A DNA stretch of 64,000 nt from Gluconobacter oxydans (GTDB lineage: Bacteria > Pseudomonadota > Alphaproteobacteria > Acetobacterales > Acetobacteraceae): contig NZ_BJNM01000002.1 of NCBI RefSeq assembly GCF_006539685.1, positions 124,001 to 188,000 on the forward strand. The letters run 5' to 3'. Below are positions 41,074 through 50,886 of the stretch, in pieces. A program made the translations under genes and the position numbers. Position 1 is the stretch's first letter; the number at the start of each line of letters is the position of its first letter. A model generated the notes under the pieces. That model made no database searches. It saw only the letters and a program-made list of their open reading frames with translations, and was not told the DNA's origin.

Positions 41074-43542
41074 ATGAAGTTCTCTCTTTCCTGGCTGCGC
41101 GAACATCTTGATTTTACAGCTTCTGTTGAAGAGATCTGTGCCCGGCTGAATATCATCGGGCTTGAGGTTGAGGGTGTTGAAAACCCCGCTGATCGTCTGG
41201 TGGGTTTCCGGACCGCCAAGATCGTGGAAGCGCATCGCCATCCGGATGCGGACCGGCTTCAGGTCTGCCGTGTTGCTGCGGGCGCCGGTTTTGAAGACGT
41301 GCAGGTCGTTTGCGGTGCGCCGAATGCACGGGCCGGTCTGCATGTGATCTTTGCGACGCCGGGCACGTATGTTCCGGGGCTCGACATCACCATCAAGAAG
41401 GGCAAGATCCGCGGGCAGGACAGCGGCGGCATGCTGTGTTCGCTCCGTGAGCTTGGGATCGGTGAGGAAAGCAATGGCATTGCCGAACTTTCCGAAACAG
41501 CTCCGATCGGAGAGTCCTACGCCGCTTATGCCGAGCTGGATGATCCGGTCATCGAAATCGCTATCACGCCCAATCGTGGCGATGCGCTCAGCATCCGGGG
41601 CATTGCGCGGGATCTGGCAGCCGGCGGGATCGGGCATCTGAAGCCCTGGCTGACGGAAGCGGTGGAAGGGGATTTCCCCTCGCCGCTGACGTGGAAGACC
41701 GAGCATCCGGCCTGCCCCTATATCGTCGGGCGTGTAATCCGGGGTGTGAAGAACGGGCCGAGCCCGGACTGGCTGCAGCGTCGTCTGGAATCGGTCGGGG
41801 TCAAGCCGATCTCGGCGCTTGTCGATGTAACGAACTACCTCACTTATGATCTCGGCCGTCCGCTGCATGTCTTTGATGTTGCAAAACTTAAAGGCGATAC
41901 GCTGACGGTGACGCATGCGGCTCGCGAGACCTTTACGGGGCTTGATGGGCGCGAATATGTGCTCGGCACCGAGGACATGATCATTGTCGATGAAGCCGGT
42001 GTGCAGTCGCTTGCCGGTCTGATTGGCGGTGAGAGCAGTGGCGTGGATGAGAACACGATCGATGTGTTCGTGGAATCCGCCCTCTTTGATCCTGTGCGGA
42101 TTGCCCTGACGGGACGTCGTCTGGCCATTCACACCGATGCGCGGCAGCGTTTCGAGCGCGGGATTGATCCGGCGCAGGTTCTCAACGGACTTGAAGCCGC
42201 GACGGTCATGATCCGCGATCTGTGTGGCGGTGAAGTCAGCGAGATCACCGAGGCTGGCGCCCTGCCGGACTGGAAACGGACGGCGAGGCTGCGGTTCGAG
42301 CGCCTGAAGACGCTGGGCGGTGTGGATATCGCGGCTGACGATACCGTGCGCTCCCTTGAGCATCTGGGTTTTGAGGTGACGGAACGGACGGAAGACGCCG
42401 CGACGTTCCTGGTGCCGTCCTGGCGCAATGACATTGCCTCGGGGCAGGTTCTGGCACAGGCCCCGACGCTGGATGAAGACGTGGCCAGTCGCGCTGCCAG
42501 CCATGTTCAGGCAATGGAAGCGGAATGCGATCTGCTTGAAGAAGTGCTGCGGCTTTACGGGCTGGACAATGTTCCGGCGGTTGCGTTGCCGCAGACGACG
42601 GTTGTGCCGGCTCCGGCCGTCACGCCGCTTCAGGCGCGTGCGGCTCTGCTGCGTCGTGTCTGTGCGGCACGCGGACTGACCGAGACGGTCGGCTTCTCGT
42701 TCGTGGCGCAGGATGATGCGGCCCTGTTCGGTGATGTGCCGGAAACGCAGCATCTGCTGAATCCGATCGCAACAGATCTGGATCAGCTTCGTCCGACGCC
42801 GCTGATCAATCTGGCGCGGGCCCTGTCACGCAATCTGGCGCGTGGTCTGGGTCTGTCGGGTGAGGGCGCTCTGTTCGAGGTTGGGCCGAGCTTCGATGCG
42901 ACCGGGCAGCATCTGCGTCTGGCGGGTCTGCGGGCCGGTCTGACGGCGCGTGAGCCGGGTGTTGCGGCGCATGAAGCAACGCTCTGGGAGGCGAAAGCAG
43001 ATCTGACCGCCGCTCTGGTGGCACTGGGAGTGCCGGAAGCGGCGCTGTCGGTCACGGCTGATGCGCCGGGATTCTATCATCCGGGCCGCTCGGGTCAGGT
43101 ACGGCAGGGGCCGAAGATGGTTCTGGGGACGTTCGGCGAACTGCATCCGCGTGTCGCGCGGGCGCTGGGACTGAGCGGAACCGTGGTGGCGTTCGAGGTC
43201 TATCTGGATCAGGTGCCGCTGCCGAAGGCCAAGCGCAAAGCCGCGCCTGTTCTGTCGCCGTTGCAGCCGGTCCGACGTGACTTCGCTTTCGTTGCGGGTC
43301 CGGATGTGGAAATCCAGGCGGTTCTGAAGGCCGCGCGGATGGCGGATCGCAATCTGGTGCAGGATGTCCGGCTGTTTGACGTGTTCGAGGGCGGCAGTCT
43401 GCCGGAAGGACATCGTTCGCTCGGCGTGGAAGTGGTCTTGCAGCCACAGAGCGAGAGTCTTACGGATACGCAGCTTGAAGCGGTTTCCAAATCGGTGGAA
43501 GCTGCGGTTCTCAAGGCAACAGGGGCTGTGCTGCGTCGATGA
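41074..43542 (+). CDS. pheT: Phenylalanyl-tRNA synthetase beta subunit
   Basis: This 822-residue subunit has the full bacterial domain order. The EMAP-type tRNA-binding domain is near residues 40-150 (EAHRHPDADRLQVCRV), followed by B3/B4 with SALVDVTNYLTYDLGRP near 250. The B5 region lies near 400-480, the catalytic-like core near 500-680, and the C-terminal anticodon-binding fold (PVRRDFAFVAGPDVE) near 730. It includes the editing site for mischarged Tyr. It overlaps lpxB by four bases. Confidence 0.97.
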   Translation: MKFSLSWLREHLDFTASVEEICARLNIIGLEVEGVENPADRLVGFRTAKIVEAHRHPDADRLQVCRVAAGAGFEDVQVVCGAPNARAGLHVIFATPGTYVPGLDITIKKGKIRGQDSGGMLCSLRELGIGEESNGIAELSETAPIGESYAAYAELDDPVIEIAITPNRGDALSIRGIARDLAAGGIGHLKPWLTEAVEGDFPSPLTWKTEHPACPYIVGRVIRGVKNGPSPDWLQRRLESVGVKPISALVDVTNYLTYDLGRPLHVFDVAKLKGDTLTVTHAARETFTGLDGREYVLGTEDMIIVDEAGVQSLAGLIGGESSGVDENTIDVFVESALFDPVRIALTGRRLAIHTDARQRFERGIDPAQVLNGLEAATVMIRDLCGGEVSEITEAGALPDWKRTARLRFERLKTLGGVDIAADDTVRSLEHLGFEVTERTEDAATFLVPSWRNDIASGQVLAQAPTLDEDVASRAASHVQAMEAECDLLEEVLRLYGLDNVPAVALPQTTVVPAPAVTPLQARAALLRRVCAARGLTETVGFSFVAQDDAALFGDVPETQHLLNPIATDLDQLRPTPLINLARALSRNLARGLGLSGEGALFEVGPSFDATGQHLRLAGLRAGLTAREPGVAAHEATLWEAKADLTAALVALGVPEAALSVTADAPGFYHPGRSGQVRQGPKMVLGTFGELHPRVARALGLSGTVVAFEVYLDQVPLPKAKRKAAPVLSPLQPVRRDFAFVAGPDVEIQAVLKAARMADRNLVQDVRLFDVFEGGSLPEGHRSLGVEVVLQPQSESLTDTQLEAVSKSVEAAVLKATGAVLRR

Positions 43543-44786
43543 ACTCTCTTCCAGAATCCGGATCTGACGGACAGTCCTCGGCGGACCCTTCCCAAAAGGC
43601 TACGTCCTTGCCCCGTTACGGGCGGGTGATCTGGATTCTGGCGGGTGAGGCCAGCGGGGACGTTATTGGCGCGCGTCTCATGCAGGCACTCCATGCGCAG
43701 GACCCGTCGCTGGTGTTTGCCGGTGTGGGGGGCGGGCGCATGGAAGCGCTCGGGCTGCACAGCCTGTTTCCCATGAGCGATCTGGCCGTCATGGGACTGG
43801 TTGAGGTCGTGCCCCGTCTGCGGCAGCTCTCGCAGCGTCTGCTCGAAGCCGTGCAGGATATCGAGCTGCGCAAGCCGGATCTGGTTGTAACAATCGACAG
43901 CCCGGGCTTTACCCTGCGTCTGCTTCAGAAAATCGAGCGCTCAGGTATCAAGCGCGTGCATTATGTCGCGCCGCAGGTCTGGGCCTGGCGCGAAAACCGG
44001 GTCAAGGAGTTTCCGGGGCTCTGGGACAGGCTGCTTTGCCTCCTGCCGTTCGAGCCGGACTGGTTTGCGCAGCGTGGGCTGGAAGGGCGGTTTGTCGGGC
44101 ATCCCGTGCTTCAGTCCGGTGTGCGGCAGGGGAATGCCCAGCGCTTCCGGCTGCGGCACAATATTCCGGCTCATGCGCCGGTCGTGATCCTGATGCCGGG
44201 CAGCCGGCGTTCGGAAGCGCCCCGGCTTCTGCCAGTGTTCCGCAAGATGCTGGATATCCTGCGGGTGCAGTATCCGGATATCTGTCCGGTTATTCCGGTG
44301 GCGCCCGTGATTGCGCCGACGATCCGCCAGCTGATCCGCAAATGGCCGATTCAGCCGCATATCGTCACTGACATTCACGACAAGCATGATGCTTTTGCGG
44401 CGGCCCAGTGTGCGCTGACCAAGTCAGGGACGTCCACGCTTGAGCTTGCGATGGGCAATGTGCCGATGGCGGTGACGTATCGCGTCAATCCTGTGACGGC
44501 GACGATTGCGCGGCGTCTGATCAAGGTGCCGCATGTGGCGATGGTCAATCTGCTGGCCGGGCGGGAGGTGGTGCCAGAACTGCTTCAGGAAAACTGCACG
44601 CCAAAGAAACTGGCCGAGACGGTTTCGAAGCTGCTGAGTGATCCGCAGATGGTGGAAAAGCAGCGCATGGCATTTGCCGACGTGCTCGATAAGCTCTCGC
44701 CGCCTGTGGGGACGCCTGCGGATGCGGCGGCGGCCGAGATCATGGATCTTCTGAACGAACCGGTTTCCCGGTCGTCCAGAAGCTGA
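43539..44786 (+). CDS. lpxB: Lipid-A-disaccharide synthase
   Basis: This 415-residue GT19 enzyme joins UDP-2,3-diacylglucosamine and lipid X to form the lipid A disaccharide. Typical blocks are IWILAGEASGDVIGARLMQAL near residue 30, TIDSPGFTLRL near 115, HYVAPQVWAWRENRVK near 140, MPGSRRSEA near 218 and TKSGTSTLELA near 295. It overlaps pheT (ATGA), an unusual partner outside the common lpxD-fabZ-lpxA-lpxB cluster. The N-terminal 25 residues are a poorly conserved extension. Confidence 0.95.
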   Translation: MNSLPESGSDGQSSADPSQKATSLPRYGRVIWILAGEASGDVIGARLMQALHAQDPSLVFAGVGGGRMEALGLHSLFPMSDLAVMGLVEVVPRLRQLSQRLLEAVQDIELRKPDLVVTIDSPGFTLRLLQKIERSGIKRVHYVAPQVWAWRENRVKEFPGLWDRLLCLLPFEPDWFAQRGLEGRFVGHPVLQSGVRQGNAQRFRLRHNIPAHAPVVILMPGSRRSEAPRLLPVFRKMLDILRVQYPDICPVIPVAPVIAPTIRQLIRKWPIQPHIVTDIHDKHDAFAAAQCALTKSGTSTLELAMGNVPMAVTYRVNPVTATIARRLIKVPHVAMVNLLAGREVVPELLQENCTPKKLAETVSKLLSDPQMVEKQRMAFADVLDKLSPPVGTPADAAAAEIMDLLNEPVSRSSRS

Positions 44787-44790
44787 AATC

Positions 44791-45780
44791 CTAGCGCAGG
44801 AAGCCGACGAGACGTTCGGCTTCCCGGACGAGAGGTTCGGAAATGCTGTTGGCGCGTTCGGCCCCGGCGCGCAGAACCGATAGAAGATGCGCCTCGTCCT
44901 GAAGCAGGCGCTGTGTTTCGCTGGCAACCGGCGCCAGACGCTCGACCAGAAGATCGGCGAGGGCGTTCTTGAACGGACCAAAGCCCTGACCGCTGAAACG
45001 GCTGAGCACGGCAGCCGGCGTTTCATCCGACATTGCGGCATAGATCGAGACGAGATTGCGGGCTTCCGGACGCTCGCTCAGGCCTTCCATTTCGCTGGGA
45101 AGCGGTTCGGAATCGGTCTTGGCGCGGCGGATTTTCAGGGCGATGTCGTCGGCCGTGTCAGTCAGGACGATGCGGCTCTGCTCGGACGGATCGGATTTGG
45201 ACATCTTCTTGCTGCCGTCACGCAGGCTCATGACGCGGGCGGCGGCGGGTGGAATGAATGCCTCGACCTGCGGGAAGAACTCCACGCCCATGTCGTGATT
45301 GAATTTCTGGGCGATGTCGTTGGTCAGCTCGATATGCTGACGCTGGTCTTCGCCCACGGGCACGCGGGTGGCATGGAAGGCCAGAATGTCGGCAGCCATA
45401 AGGTTCGGATAGACATACAGGCCAGCCGAGTGGTTCTCGCGGTTCTTGCCGGCCTTGTCCTTGAACTGCGTCATGCGGTTGAGCCAGCCGAGGCGGGAGA
45501 CGCAGTTGAAGATCCAGCCAAGGCGGGCATGGGCACTGACGGCGGACTGGTTGTACAGGCGGGTGGGTTCGATGCCGGCTGCGAGAAGGCAGGCTGTTGA
45601 GCCCAGCGTCTGCTCGCGCAGGGTCTGCGGGTCCCAGGGCATGGTGATGGAATGCAGGTCCACCAGACAGAAGACGCAGTCATGATCTGCCTGCAGCGTG
45701 ACCCAGTTGCGGATCGCTCCGAGATAGTTGCCCAGATGGGGAATGCCGGTTGGCTGGATGCCGGAAAATACGCGCTGCAT
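44791..45780 (-). CDS. trpS: Tryptophanyl-tRNA synthetase
   Basis: This 329-residue class I synthetase charges tRNA-Trp. It starts MQRVFSGIQPTGIPHLGNYLGA, with the HIGH-like motif as PHLGN, and has the KMSKS motif as KKMSKSDPSEQ near residue 193. The block VGEDQRQHIELTNDIAQKFN near residue 140 is typical of TrpS. It converges on lpxB with only four bases between the stops. Confidence 0.97.
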   Translation of the reverse strand: MQRVFSGIQPTGIPHLGNYLGAIRNWVTLQADHDCVFCLVDLHSITMPWDPQTLREQTLGSTACLLAAGIEPTRLYNQSAVSAHARLGWIFNCVSRLGWLNRMTQFKDKAGKNRENHSAGLYVYPNLMAADILAFHATRVPVGEDQRQHIELTNDIAQKFNHDMGVEFFPQVEAFIPPAAARVMSLRDGSKKMSKSDPSEQSRIVLTDTADDIALKIRRAKTDSEPLPSEMEGLSERPEARNLVSIYAAMSDETPAAVLSRFSGQGFGPFKNALADLLVERLAPVASETQRLLQDEAHLLSVLRAGAERANSISEPLVREAERLVGFLR

Positions 45781-45828
45781 GAATTCAGTCTTCAGTTTCT
45801 GAAAAAATCAGGGAAGGGGTGATGCGTT

Positions 45829-46314
45829 TCATCGAACGGGCGTCTGCAGGTCCAGCTTCTGGCGTTCCTGCAAAACCTCGGATGCCGACATCGGATGTGT
45901 GCGGGCTGCGGCAATGTCCGCAGCAGTGAAGGTTGGAGCACTGCCCGACATTTCCTGGCTCGCGACGAAGGTCAGGATACGGGCGATTTCGTCATCAGGC
46001 AGACGCTGGAAAGACGGCATGGCACCGTTGTAATGGCCGCCACCGGCCGTGATGGAGCCATCCAGTCCGTAAAGCAGGACATCGACGAGATAGTGATGAC
46101 CGGCAGGCGTTTGCGCAATCGGGCCGACGCGTCCGAAAATGGGGGCGATTTCAGAGACCTGACCATGGCCGCCATGATGGCAGATACTGCATTCATTGGA
46201 GTATTCGCGCGGGGCCTGGATACGATTTTCCCAGGCATGGCCGATCACGAAGACTATCACCATGGAAATGGCGAGAAACAGGGGAAGCCGGACAGCGGGG
46301 TCAATTCTGATCAC
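45829..46314 (-). CDS. Membrane-anchored monoheme cytochrome c
   Basis: This 161-residue protein has an N-terminal hydrophobic segment (LPLFLAISMVIVFVIGHAW) that probably anchors it in the membrane. The heme motif is C-S-I-C-H (NECSICHHGGHG near residue 42) and the sixth ligand is probably the Met in YNGAMPSFQ near 98. The C-terminal part is soluble. It starts at GTG 46314. It lies 48 bases upstream of trpS with no oxidase or dehydrogenase partner nearby, so its electron donor and acceptor are unknown. Confidence 0.82.
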   Translation of the reverse strand: MIRIDPAVRLPLFLAISMVIVFVIGHAWENRIQAPREYSNECSICHHGGHGQVSEIAPIFGRVGPIAQTPAGHHYLVDVLLYGLDGSITAGGGHYNGAMPSFQRLPDDEIARILTFVASQEMSGSAPTFTAADIAAARTHPMSASEVLQERQKLDLQTPVR

Positions 46315-46408
46315 ACTGTCGTTGTGGCATTTTCAGAGGCGTTTCAGCAAGGCCGGGCTTGGCAAAACGGTCGGAATAGGGCTCATGGCGCTATCGGAAG
46401 GAGCAATC

Positions 46409-46951
46409 ATGACCGTCAGGGGACGTCTTGTACTGTATGTGGGGCCCATGTTTGCGGGCAAATCCGCGCATCTGATTGCCGCGGCAAAGCGGCAGACGGA
46501 TGTTCTGGCGCTCAAGCCCGGGTTTGATACGCGCGATGGTTCAGAACTGGTGAGTCGGGACGGATCACACCTTGCGGCCGTTTCCGCAAATGCCTGGCCC
46601 GGGGATGCGGACCGCTACAGTCATATCGTTCTGGATGAGGGGCAGTTCTGGGTGGCGCCGCACTATCATGGCGATATCGTTGAGGATATCCGGGCTGCGC
46701 GTGCGCGGGGTGCGGATGTGACGGTCGGGGGGCTGGATACCGATTACCGGCGTGTGCCGTTCGACGTCATGACACGCCTGATGGATGAGGCGGATGAGGT
46801 CATTGCCCTGACAGCGCGCTGCCATGTCTGTGGAGCGCCTGCGGCGTGGACTGCGAAGACCCACGAGACCGGGCATCTGCTGGAGACGGGCGATCAGGAA
46901 CTTTATGAAGCGCGCTGTGATGCGCACTGGACTCTTCCGGACAGACCCTGA
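46409..46951 (+). CDS. tdk: Thymidine kinase (type II)
   Basis: This 180-residue enzyme phosphorylates thymidine to dTMP for salvage. The P-loop is GPMFAGKS (residues 12-19), the Walker B-like LDEGQFW lies near 75, and VGGLDTDYRRVPF near 108 is a family signature. The zinc site shows CHVC near residue 138 and a later Cys (YEARCDAH). ATG 46409 follows GGAAGGAG; an in-frame opening upstream lies opposite the cytochrome gene and is not needed. Confidence 0.93.
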   Translation: MTVRGRLVLYVGPMFAGKSAHLIAAAKRQTDVLALKPGFDTRDGSELVSRDGSHLAAVSANAWPGDADRYSHIVLDEGQFWVAPHYHGDIVEDIRAARARGADVTVGGLDTDYRRVPFDVMTRLMDEADEVIALTARCHVCGAPAAWTAKTHETGHLLETGDQELYEARCDAHWTLPDRP

Positions 46952-46976
46952 GGCCTGATCCGGAAGGGGGCGGCTG

Positions 46977-47477
46977 TTACTGCTGGCCGCCGTTATTGAC
47001 GCCCAGGAGACGGATCTTGAAGATCAGCGGGCTGTTGGGCGGGATGATGCCCATGGAGCGCTTGCCGTAACCGAGATTCGGCGGAAGGTAGAGCATCCAT
47101 TCGTCACCCACATGCATCATGGGCAGCGCTTCGAGCCAGCCCTGCACGAGGCCGTCGAGCGGCATTTCCATATAGGCGCCGCTGCCGTGCTGGTCAGAGC
47201 TGTCGAAGATGCCACCGTCAGGCAGGCGGCCTTCGTAGATGACCATGATGGTGGAGCCATGATGCGGGCTTTCACCATCCTTGGGACCCGACTGGAGAAC
47301 CTTGTAGGACAGGCCGTCCGGCAGGGTCTTGACGCCGGGTTCAGCATGGATTTTCGCCATGAACTGCTCGGGCGTCAGGTCGGAATCATCCACCTGCTTG
47401 TGGCCACCGGCGCACCCCGTCAGGGCGAGGGCGCCACACAGGGCGAAAGCGGATGTAAGACGGATCAGACTGGTCAT
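46977..47477 (-). CDS. FKBP-type peptidyl-prolyl isomerase lipoprotein
   Basis: This 166-residue protein has a lipoprotein signal with lipobox LTGC (Cys22), so the mature form is lipid-anchored, probably facing the periplasm. The FKBP domain shows IMVIYEGRLPDGGIFDSS near residue 80, GLVQGWLEALPMMHVGDEW near 108 and LPPNLGYGKR near 132. FKBPs speed proline isomerisation during periplasmic folding. It converges on tdk and lies upstream of nothing on its strand within 25 bases of tdk. Confidence 0.9.
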   Translation of the reverse strand: MTSLIRLTSAFALCGALALTGCAGGHKQVDDSDLTPEQFMAKIHAEPGVKTLPDGLSYKVLQSGPKDGESPHHGSTIMVIYEGRLPDGGIFDSSDQHGSGAYMEMPLDGLVQGWLEALPMMHVGDEWMLYLPPNLGYGKRSMGIIPPNSPLIFKIRLLGVNNGGQQ

Positions 47478-47503
47478 GGTCCCCCGGGGAGTCTGTTGAG
47501 AAA

Positions 47504-48736
47504 TCAGAGCGTACCGCCGCGACGGCCGATCTGGCCGCCAAGCCGCAGGCGCAGGGCGTTGAGCTTGATGAAGCCCTGGGCGTCCTGCTGATTATAGGCG
47601 CCTTCGTCGTCCTCGAAAGTCACGACGCGGGTATCATACAGGCTGTGCGGGCTTTCACGACCCACACAGGTCACATTGCCCTTGTACAGGCGCATGCGGA
47701 CACGGCCGGTCACGGAATGCTGGCTGGTGTCGATCAGGGCCTGAAGCATCCGGCGCTCAGGCGAGAACCAGAAGCCGTTATAGATGATCTCGGCATAGCG
47801 CGGCATGATGCTGTCCTTGAGATGGGCAGCTTCGCGGTCGAGCGTGATGCTTTCGATCGAACGGTGGGCCGCCAGCAGGATCGTGCCGCCCGGCGTCTCG
47901 TAGATGCCGCGGGACTTCATGCCCACGAAGCGGTTCTCCACGATGTCGAGACGGCCGATACCGTTGTCACGGCCCAGTTCGTTCAGACGGGTCAGCAGGG
48001 TTGCCGGCGTCATCTCAACGCCGTTGATGGCAACCGGGTCACCGCTGACGAAATCAATGGTGATTTCGGTTGCAACGTCGGGTGCGGCTTCCGGCGAGAT
48101 CGTGCGCTGGAAGACGATTTCCTCGGCGCCGATCGACGGATCTTCGAGCAGCTTGCCCTCGGAAGAGGAGTGCAGGAGGTTCGCATCCACGGAGAAGGGG
48201 GCTTCGCCGCGCTTGTCCTTGGTGACCGGGATCTGGTTCTCTTCAGCGAAAGCGAGGAGCTTCGTGCGGGACGTCAGATCCCACTCGCGCCAGGGTGCGA
48301 TGACCTTCACGTCCGGCTTGAGCGAATAATAGCCGAGCTCGAAGCGGACCTGATCGTTGCCCTTGCCGGTCGCGCCATGAGCCACGGCATCGGCACCGAC
48401 GGCTTCGGCGATCTCGATCTGGCGCTGTGCGATCAGCGGACGGGCGATGGACGTGCCCAGCAGGTACTGGCCTTCGTAAAGCGTGTTGGCCCGGAACATC
48501 GGGAACACGAAATCTTTCACGAAGGTTTCGCGCAGATCCTCGACGAAGATCTCCTTGACGCCGAACATCTCGGCCTTCTTGCGGGCGGGTTCGAGCTCTT
48601 CGCCCTGACCGAGATCGGCGGTGAAGGTGACGACCTCGCAGTTATAGGTCTTCTGGAGCCAGCGGAGGATTACCGAAGTGTCCAGGCCGCCAGAATAGGC
48701 GAGCACAACTTTCTTGACGTCCTGGTGGGCGCTCAT
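47504..48736 (-). CDS. argG: Argininosuccinate synthase
   Basis: This 410-residue enzyme joins citrulline and aspartate with ATP in arginine synthesis. The N-terminal P-loop-like motif is [18 protein letters not shown] at residues 10-27. Further blocks are [15 protein letters not shown] near 115, WREWDLTSR near 150 and GRNDNGIGR-like [19 protein letters not shown] near 258. No other arg gene is adjacent. It lies downstream of rlmN on the same strand with 77 bases between. Confidence 0.97.
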   Translation of the reverse strand: MSAHQDVKKVVLAYSGGLDTSVILRWLQKTYNCEVVTFTADLGQGEELEPARKKAEMFGVKEIFVEDLRETFVKDFVFPMFRANTLYEGQYLLGTSIARPLIAQRQIEIAEAVGADAVAHGATGKGNDQVRFELGYYSLKPDVKVIAPWREWDLTSRTKLLAFAEENQIPVTKDKRGEAPFSVDANLLHSSSEGKLLEDPSIGAEEIVFQRTISPEAAPDVATEITIDFVSGDPVAINGVEMTPATLLTRLNELGRDNGIGRLDIVENRFVGMKSRGIYETPGGTILLAAHRSIESITLDREAAHLKDSIMPRYAEIIYNGFWFSPERRMLQALIDTSQHSVTGRVRMRLYKGNVTCVGRESPHSLYDTRVVTFEDDEGAYNQQDAQGFIKLNALRLRLGGQIGRRGGTL

Positions 48737-48813
48737 AACTGGGTGGTCCTTGGTGTGTTTCGTTTGAGAAGCGTTTCTAGCATCTCGGGGGGAAGAGGGA
48801 AACCGGGCGAATG

Positions 48814-50037
48814 TCAGGCTTCCGGGGTGGCGGAGCGGCGCTGGCGCTCGCTTTCGGTCTTCAGCTGACCGCAGGCCGCGAGGATGTCCTGACCGCGTGG
48901 CGTACGGATGGGAGAGGCGAAGCCGGCATCCATCACGATGTTGGCGAATTTCGTGAGCTGCTGGCGGGTCGAAGGCTGGAAATCCGAGCCTGGCCAGGGG
49001 TTGAACGGGATCAGGTTCACCTTGGCCGGCAGGTCACGGATCAGGCGCACGAGCTCGCGGGCATCGGCTTCGCTGTCATTCACGCCACGGAGCATGATGT
49101 ATTCGAAAGTGATGCGCCGGGAGTTGGACGCGGCCGGATAGCGGCGGCAGGCGGCAATCAGCTCTTCGATCGGGTATTTACGGTTGAGCGGCACGATCTG
49201 GTCGCGCAGTTCGTTGGTGACGGCGTGCAGCGAGATCGCGAGGTTGATGCCAAGCTCATCGCCGCAACGGTCCATCATCGGGACTACGCCGGACGTTGAG
49301 AGCGTGATGCGGCGGCGGGACAGTGCGATGCCTTCGCCGTCCATAATGATCCGCATGGCCTTGGCGACATTTTCGTAATTGTAGAGCGGCTCGCCCATAC
49401 CCATCAGGACGATGGTGGACAGGTAGCGCGGCATGTCCGCGCTGGGGCTGGGCCATTCGCCATAGCTGTCGCGTGCGGCCATGAACTGACCGACGATCTC
49501 GGCGGGACCGAGGTTGCGCACGAGCTTCTGCGTGCCGGTGTGGCAGAAGGTGCAGGACAGGGTGCAGCCGACCTGTGAGGAAATGCAGACGGCGCCGCGG
49601 TCTTCCCGACGGTCCGGGATGTAGACGGTTTCGGCTTCCTGACCGTCGCGGAAGCGGAAGAGGAACTTGCGCGTCTCGTCCACGGAGGTCTGTTCGGTCG
49701 CGGTCGTGGGGCGGCTGACGACGAAATGCTCGGCGAGCTTGGCCTGCATGGGCTTGGCGATGGTCGTCATGGCCGAGAAGTCGGTCGCGCCCTGATGGTA
49801 GATCCAGTGCCAGAGCTGCTTGGCGCGGAAGGGCTTCTCGCCGATTTCCGTCATGAGCGCGGCCAGCTCTTCGCGGGACAGGCCCACCAGATCGCGCCGT
49901 CCGTCCGCAAGACGTGCCTCGGGCGGCGCGAACAGGGCAGATTTCGCACGGATGCGTTCGCGCTCGGCAGCGTTCAGGTCGTCAGAGGCGACGGAATTGA
50001 TTCGGGGGCGGATATCGGGATGGATTACGGCTGTCAT
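48814..50037 (-). CDS. rlmN: 23S rRNA/tRNA C2-adenine methyltransferase RlmN
   Basis: This 407-residue radical-SAM enzyme methylates A2503 of 23S rRNA and A37 of some tRNAs. The cluster motif is C158-x3-C162-x2-C165 within [20 protein letters not shown]. Other blocks are [13 protein letters not shown] near 213, [12 protein letters not shown] near 245 and [13 protein letters not shown] near 345. The N-terminal domain has [15 protein letters not shown] 12-base-pair inverted repeat lies just upstream of the start codon. Confidence 0.96.
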   Translation of the reverse strand: MTAVIHPDIRPRINSVASDDLNAAERERIRAKSALFAPPEARLADGRRDLVGLSREELAALMTEIGEKPFRAKQLWHWIYHQGATDFSAMTTIAKPMQAKLAEHFVVSRPTTATEQTSVDETRKFLFRFRDGQEAETVYIPDRREDRGAVCISSQVGCTLSCTFCHTGTQKLVRNLGPAEIVGQFMAARDSYGEWPSPSADMPRYLSTIVLMGMGEPLYNYENVAKAMRIIMDGEGIALSRRRITLSTSGVVPMMDRCGDELGINLAISLHAVTNELRDQIVPLNRKYPIEELIAACRRYPAASNSRRITFEYIMLRGVNDSEADARELVRLIRDLPAKVNLIPFNPWPGSDFQPSTRQQLTKFANIVMDAGFASPIRTPRGQDILAACGQLKTESERQRRSATPEA

Positions 50038-50054
50038 GGCGGCGGAGCCATAGC

Positions 50055-50100
50055 ACGGGGAAGACCCGCAGTTCCAAAGGAAAAGCGCGGTCTTCCCCGT
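50055..50100. repeat. 12-base-pair inverted repeat in the rlmN leader
   Basis: ACGGGGAAGACC (50055-50066) and GGTCTTCCCCGT (50089-50100) are perfect complements with a 22-base loop. It lies between tlyA and rlmN, ending about 17 bases before the rlmN ATG. No T-run follows on either strand, so it is not a standard terminator. It may be an RNA leader element. Confidence 0.7.
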
Positions 50101-50117
50101 AAAACTATTTTAGAAAA

Positions 50118-50879
50118 CTATTCCGCGGTGGCCTGTGCCGTGCCGGTTTTTCTGGCTGCGATCAGGAACTCGCGATTGCCTTCAGGACCGGTAATGGGGC
50201 TGGCTTCGATCCCGAGGACTTCCCAGCCGGGGAGAGCTGCGAACCATTCGCGGATTTCTTCGCAGACACGGTCGTGGACGGCCGGGTCCCGGACGACGCC
50301 TTTTGCGCCGACTTCCCCGCGCCCGGCTTCGAACTGGGGCTTGATGAGCGCGACGGCCCAGGCATCCGGTGTCGTGAGTTCAAGGGCGGCAGGCAGGACG
50401 GTGCGCAGGCCGATGAAGCTGGCATCGCAGACCACGATCCCGGCGGGCTCGGGGATCTGCTCGGCCGTCAGGGCGCGAGCGTTCGTCTTTTCCAGGACGA
50501 CGACGCGTTCGTCCGAGCGGATCTTCCAGGCAAGCTGGCCGTGTCCGACGTCTACAGCATAGACCTTTTCGGCCCCATGGGTCAGCAGGACGTCCGTGAA
50601 ACCGCCTGTCGAGGCGCCGACATCGATTGCGATGCGGCCTTTCGGGTCCAGCCCGAAATGCTCGATGGCATGGATCAGCTTGAGGCCGCCACGCGACACC
50701 CAGGGGTGATCCTGCCCCTTGAGGGCGAGGGGAGCGTCTTCAGGGAGCTGGTCGCCGGCCTTCGCGATCCGGCGGTCACTCGTATAGACGAGGCCCGCCA
50801 TGATCAGGGCCTGCGCCCGTGTCCGGCTTTCGACCAGCCCCCGGTCAACGAGGAGCTGGTCGGCGCGGCGTTTGGCCAT
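50118..50879 (-). CDS. tlyA: TlyA-family rRNA 2'-O-methyltransferase / hemolysin A homologue
   Basis: This 253-residue protein has an N-terminal S4 RNA-binding domain (KRRADQLLVDRGLVESRTRAQ) and an FtsJ-like methyltransferase domain (AIDVGASTGGFTDVLL near residue 84, YAVDVGHGQLAWKI near 105). In mycobacteria TlyA methylates 16S and 23S rRNA; 'hemolysin' is a historical label. ATG 50879 is chosen because the protein then starts MAKRRADQL, the usual family start. dxs ends seven bases upstream, a pairing common in bacteria. Confidence 0.9.
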   Translation of the reverse strand: MAKRRADQLLVDRGLVESRTRAQALIMAGLVYTSDRRIAKAGDQLPEDAPLALKGQDHPWVSRGGLKLIHAIEHFGLDPKGRIAIDVGASTGGFTDVLLTHGAEKVYAVDVGHGQLAWKIRSDERVVVLEKTNARALTAEQIPEPAGIVVCDASFIGLRTVLPAALELTTPDAWAVALIKPQFEAGRGEVGAKGVVRDPAVHDRVCEEIREWFAALPGWEVLGIEASPITGPEGNREFLIAARKTGTAQATAE

Positions 50880-50886
50880 CAGTCGT

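Noticed and set aside
40774-42753. A 659-codon open frame on the minus strand opposite pheS-pheT.
   Set aside because: It spans two verified genes and its Arg/His/Gln-rich translation is typical of an antisense shadow.
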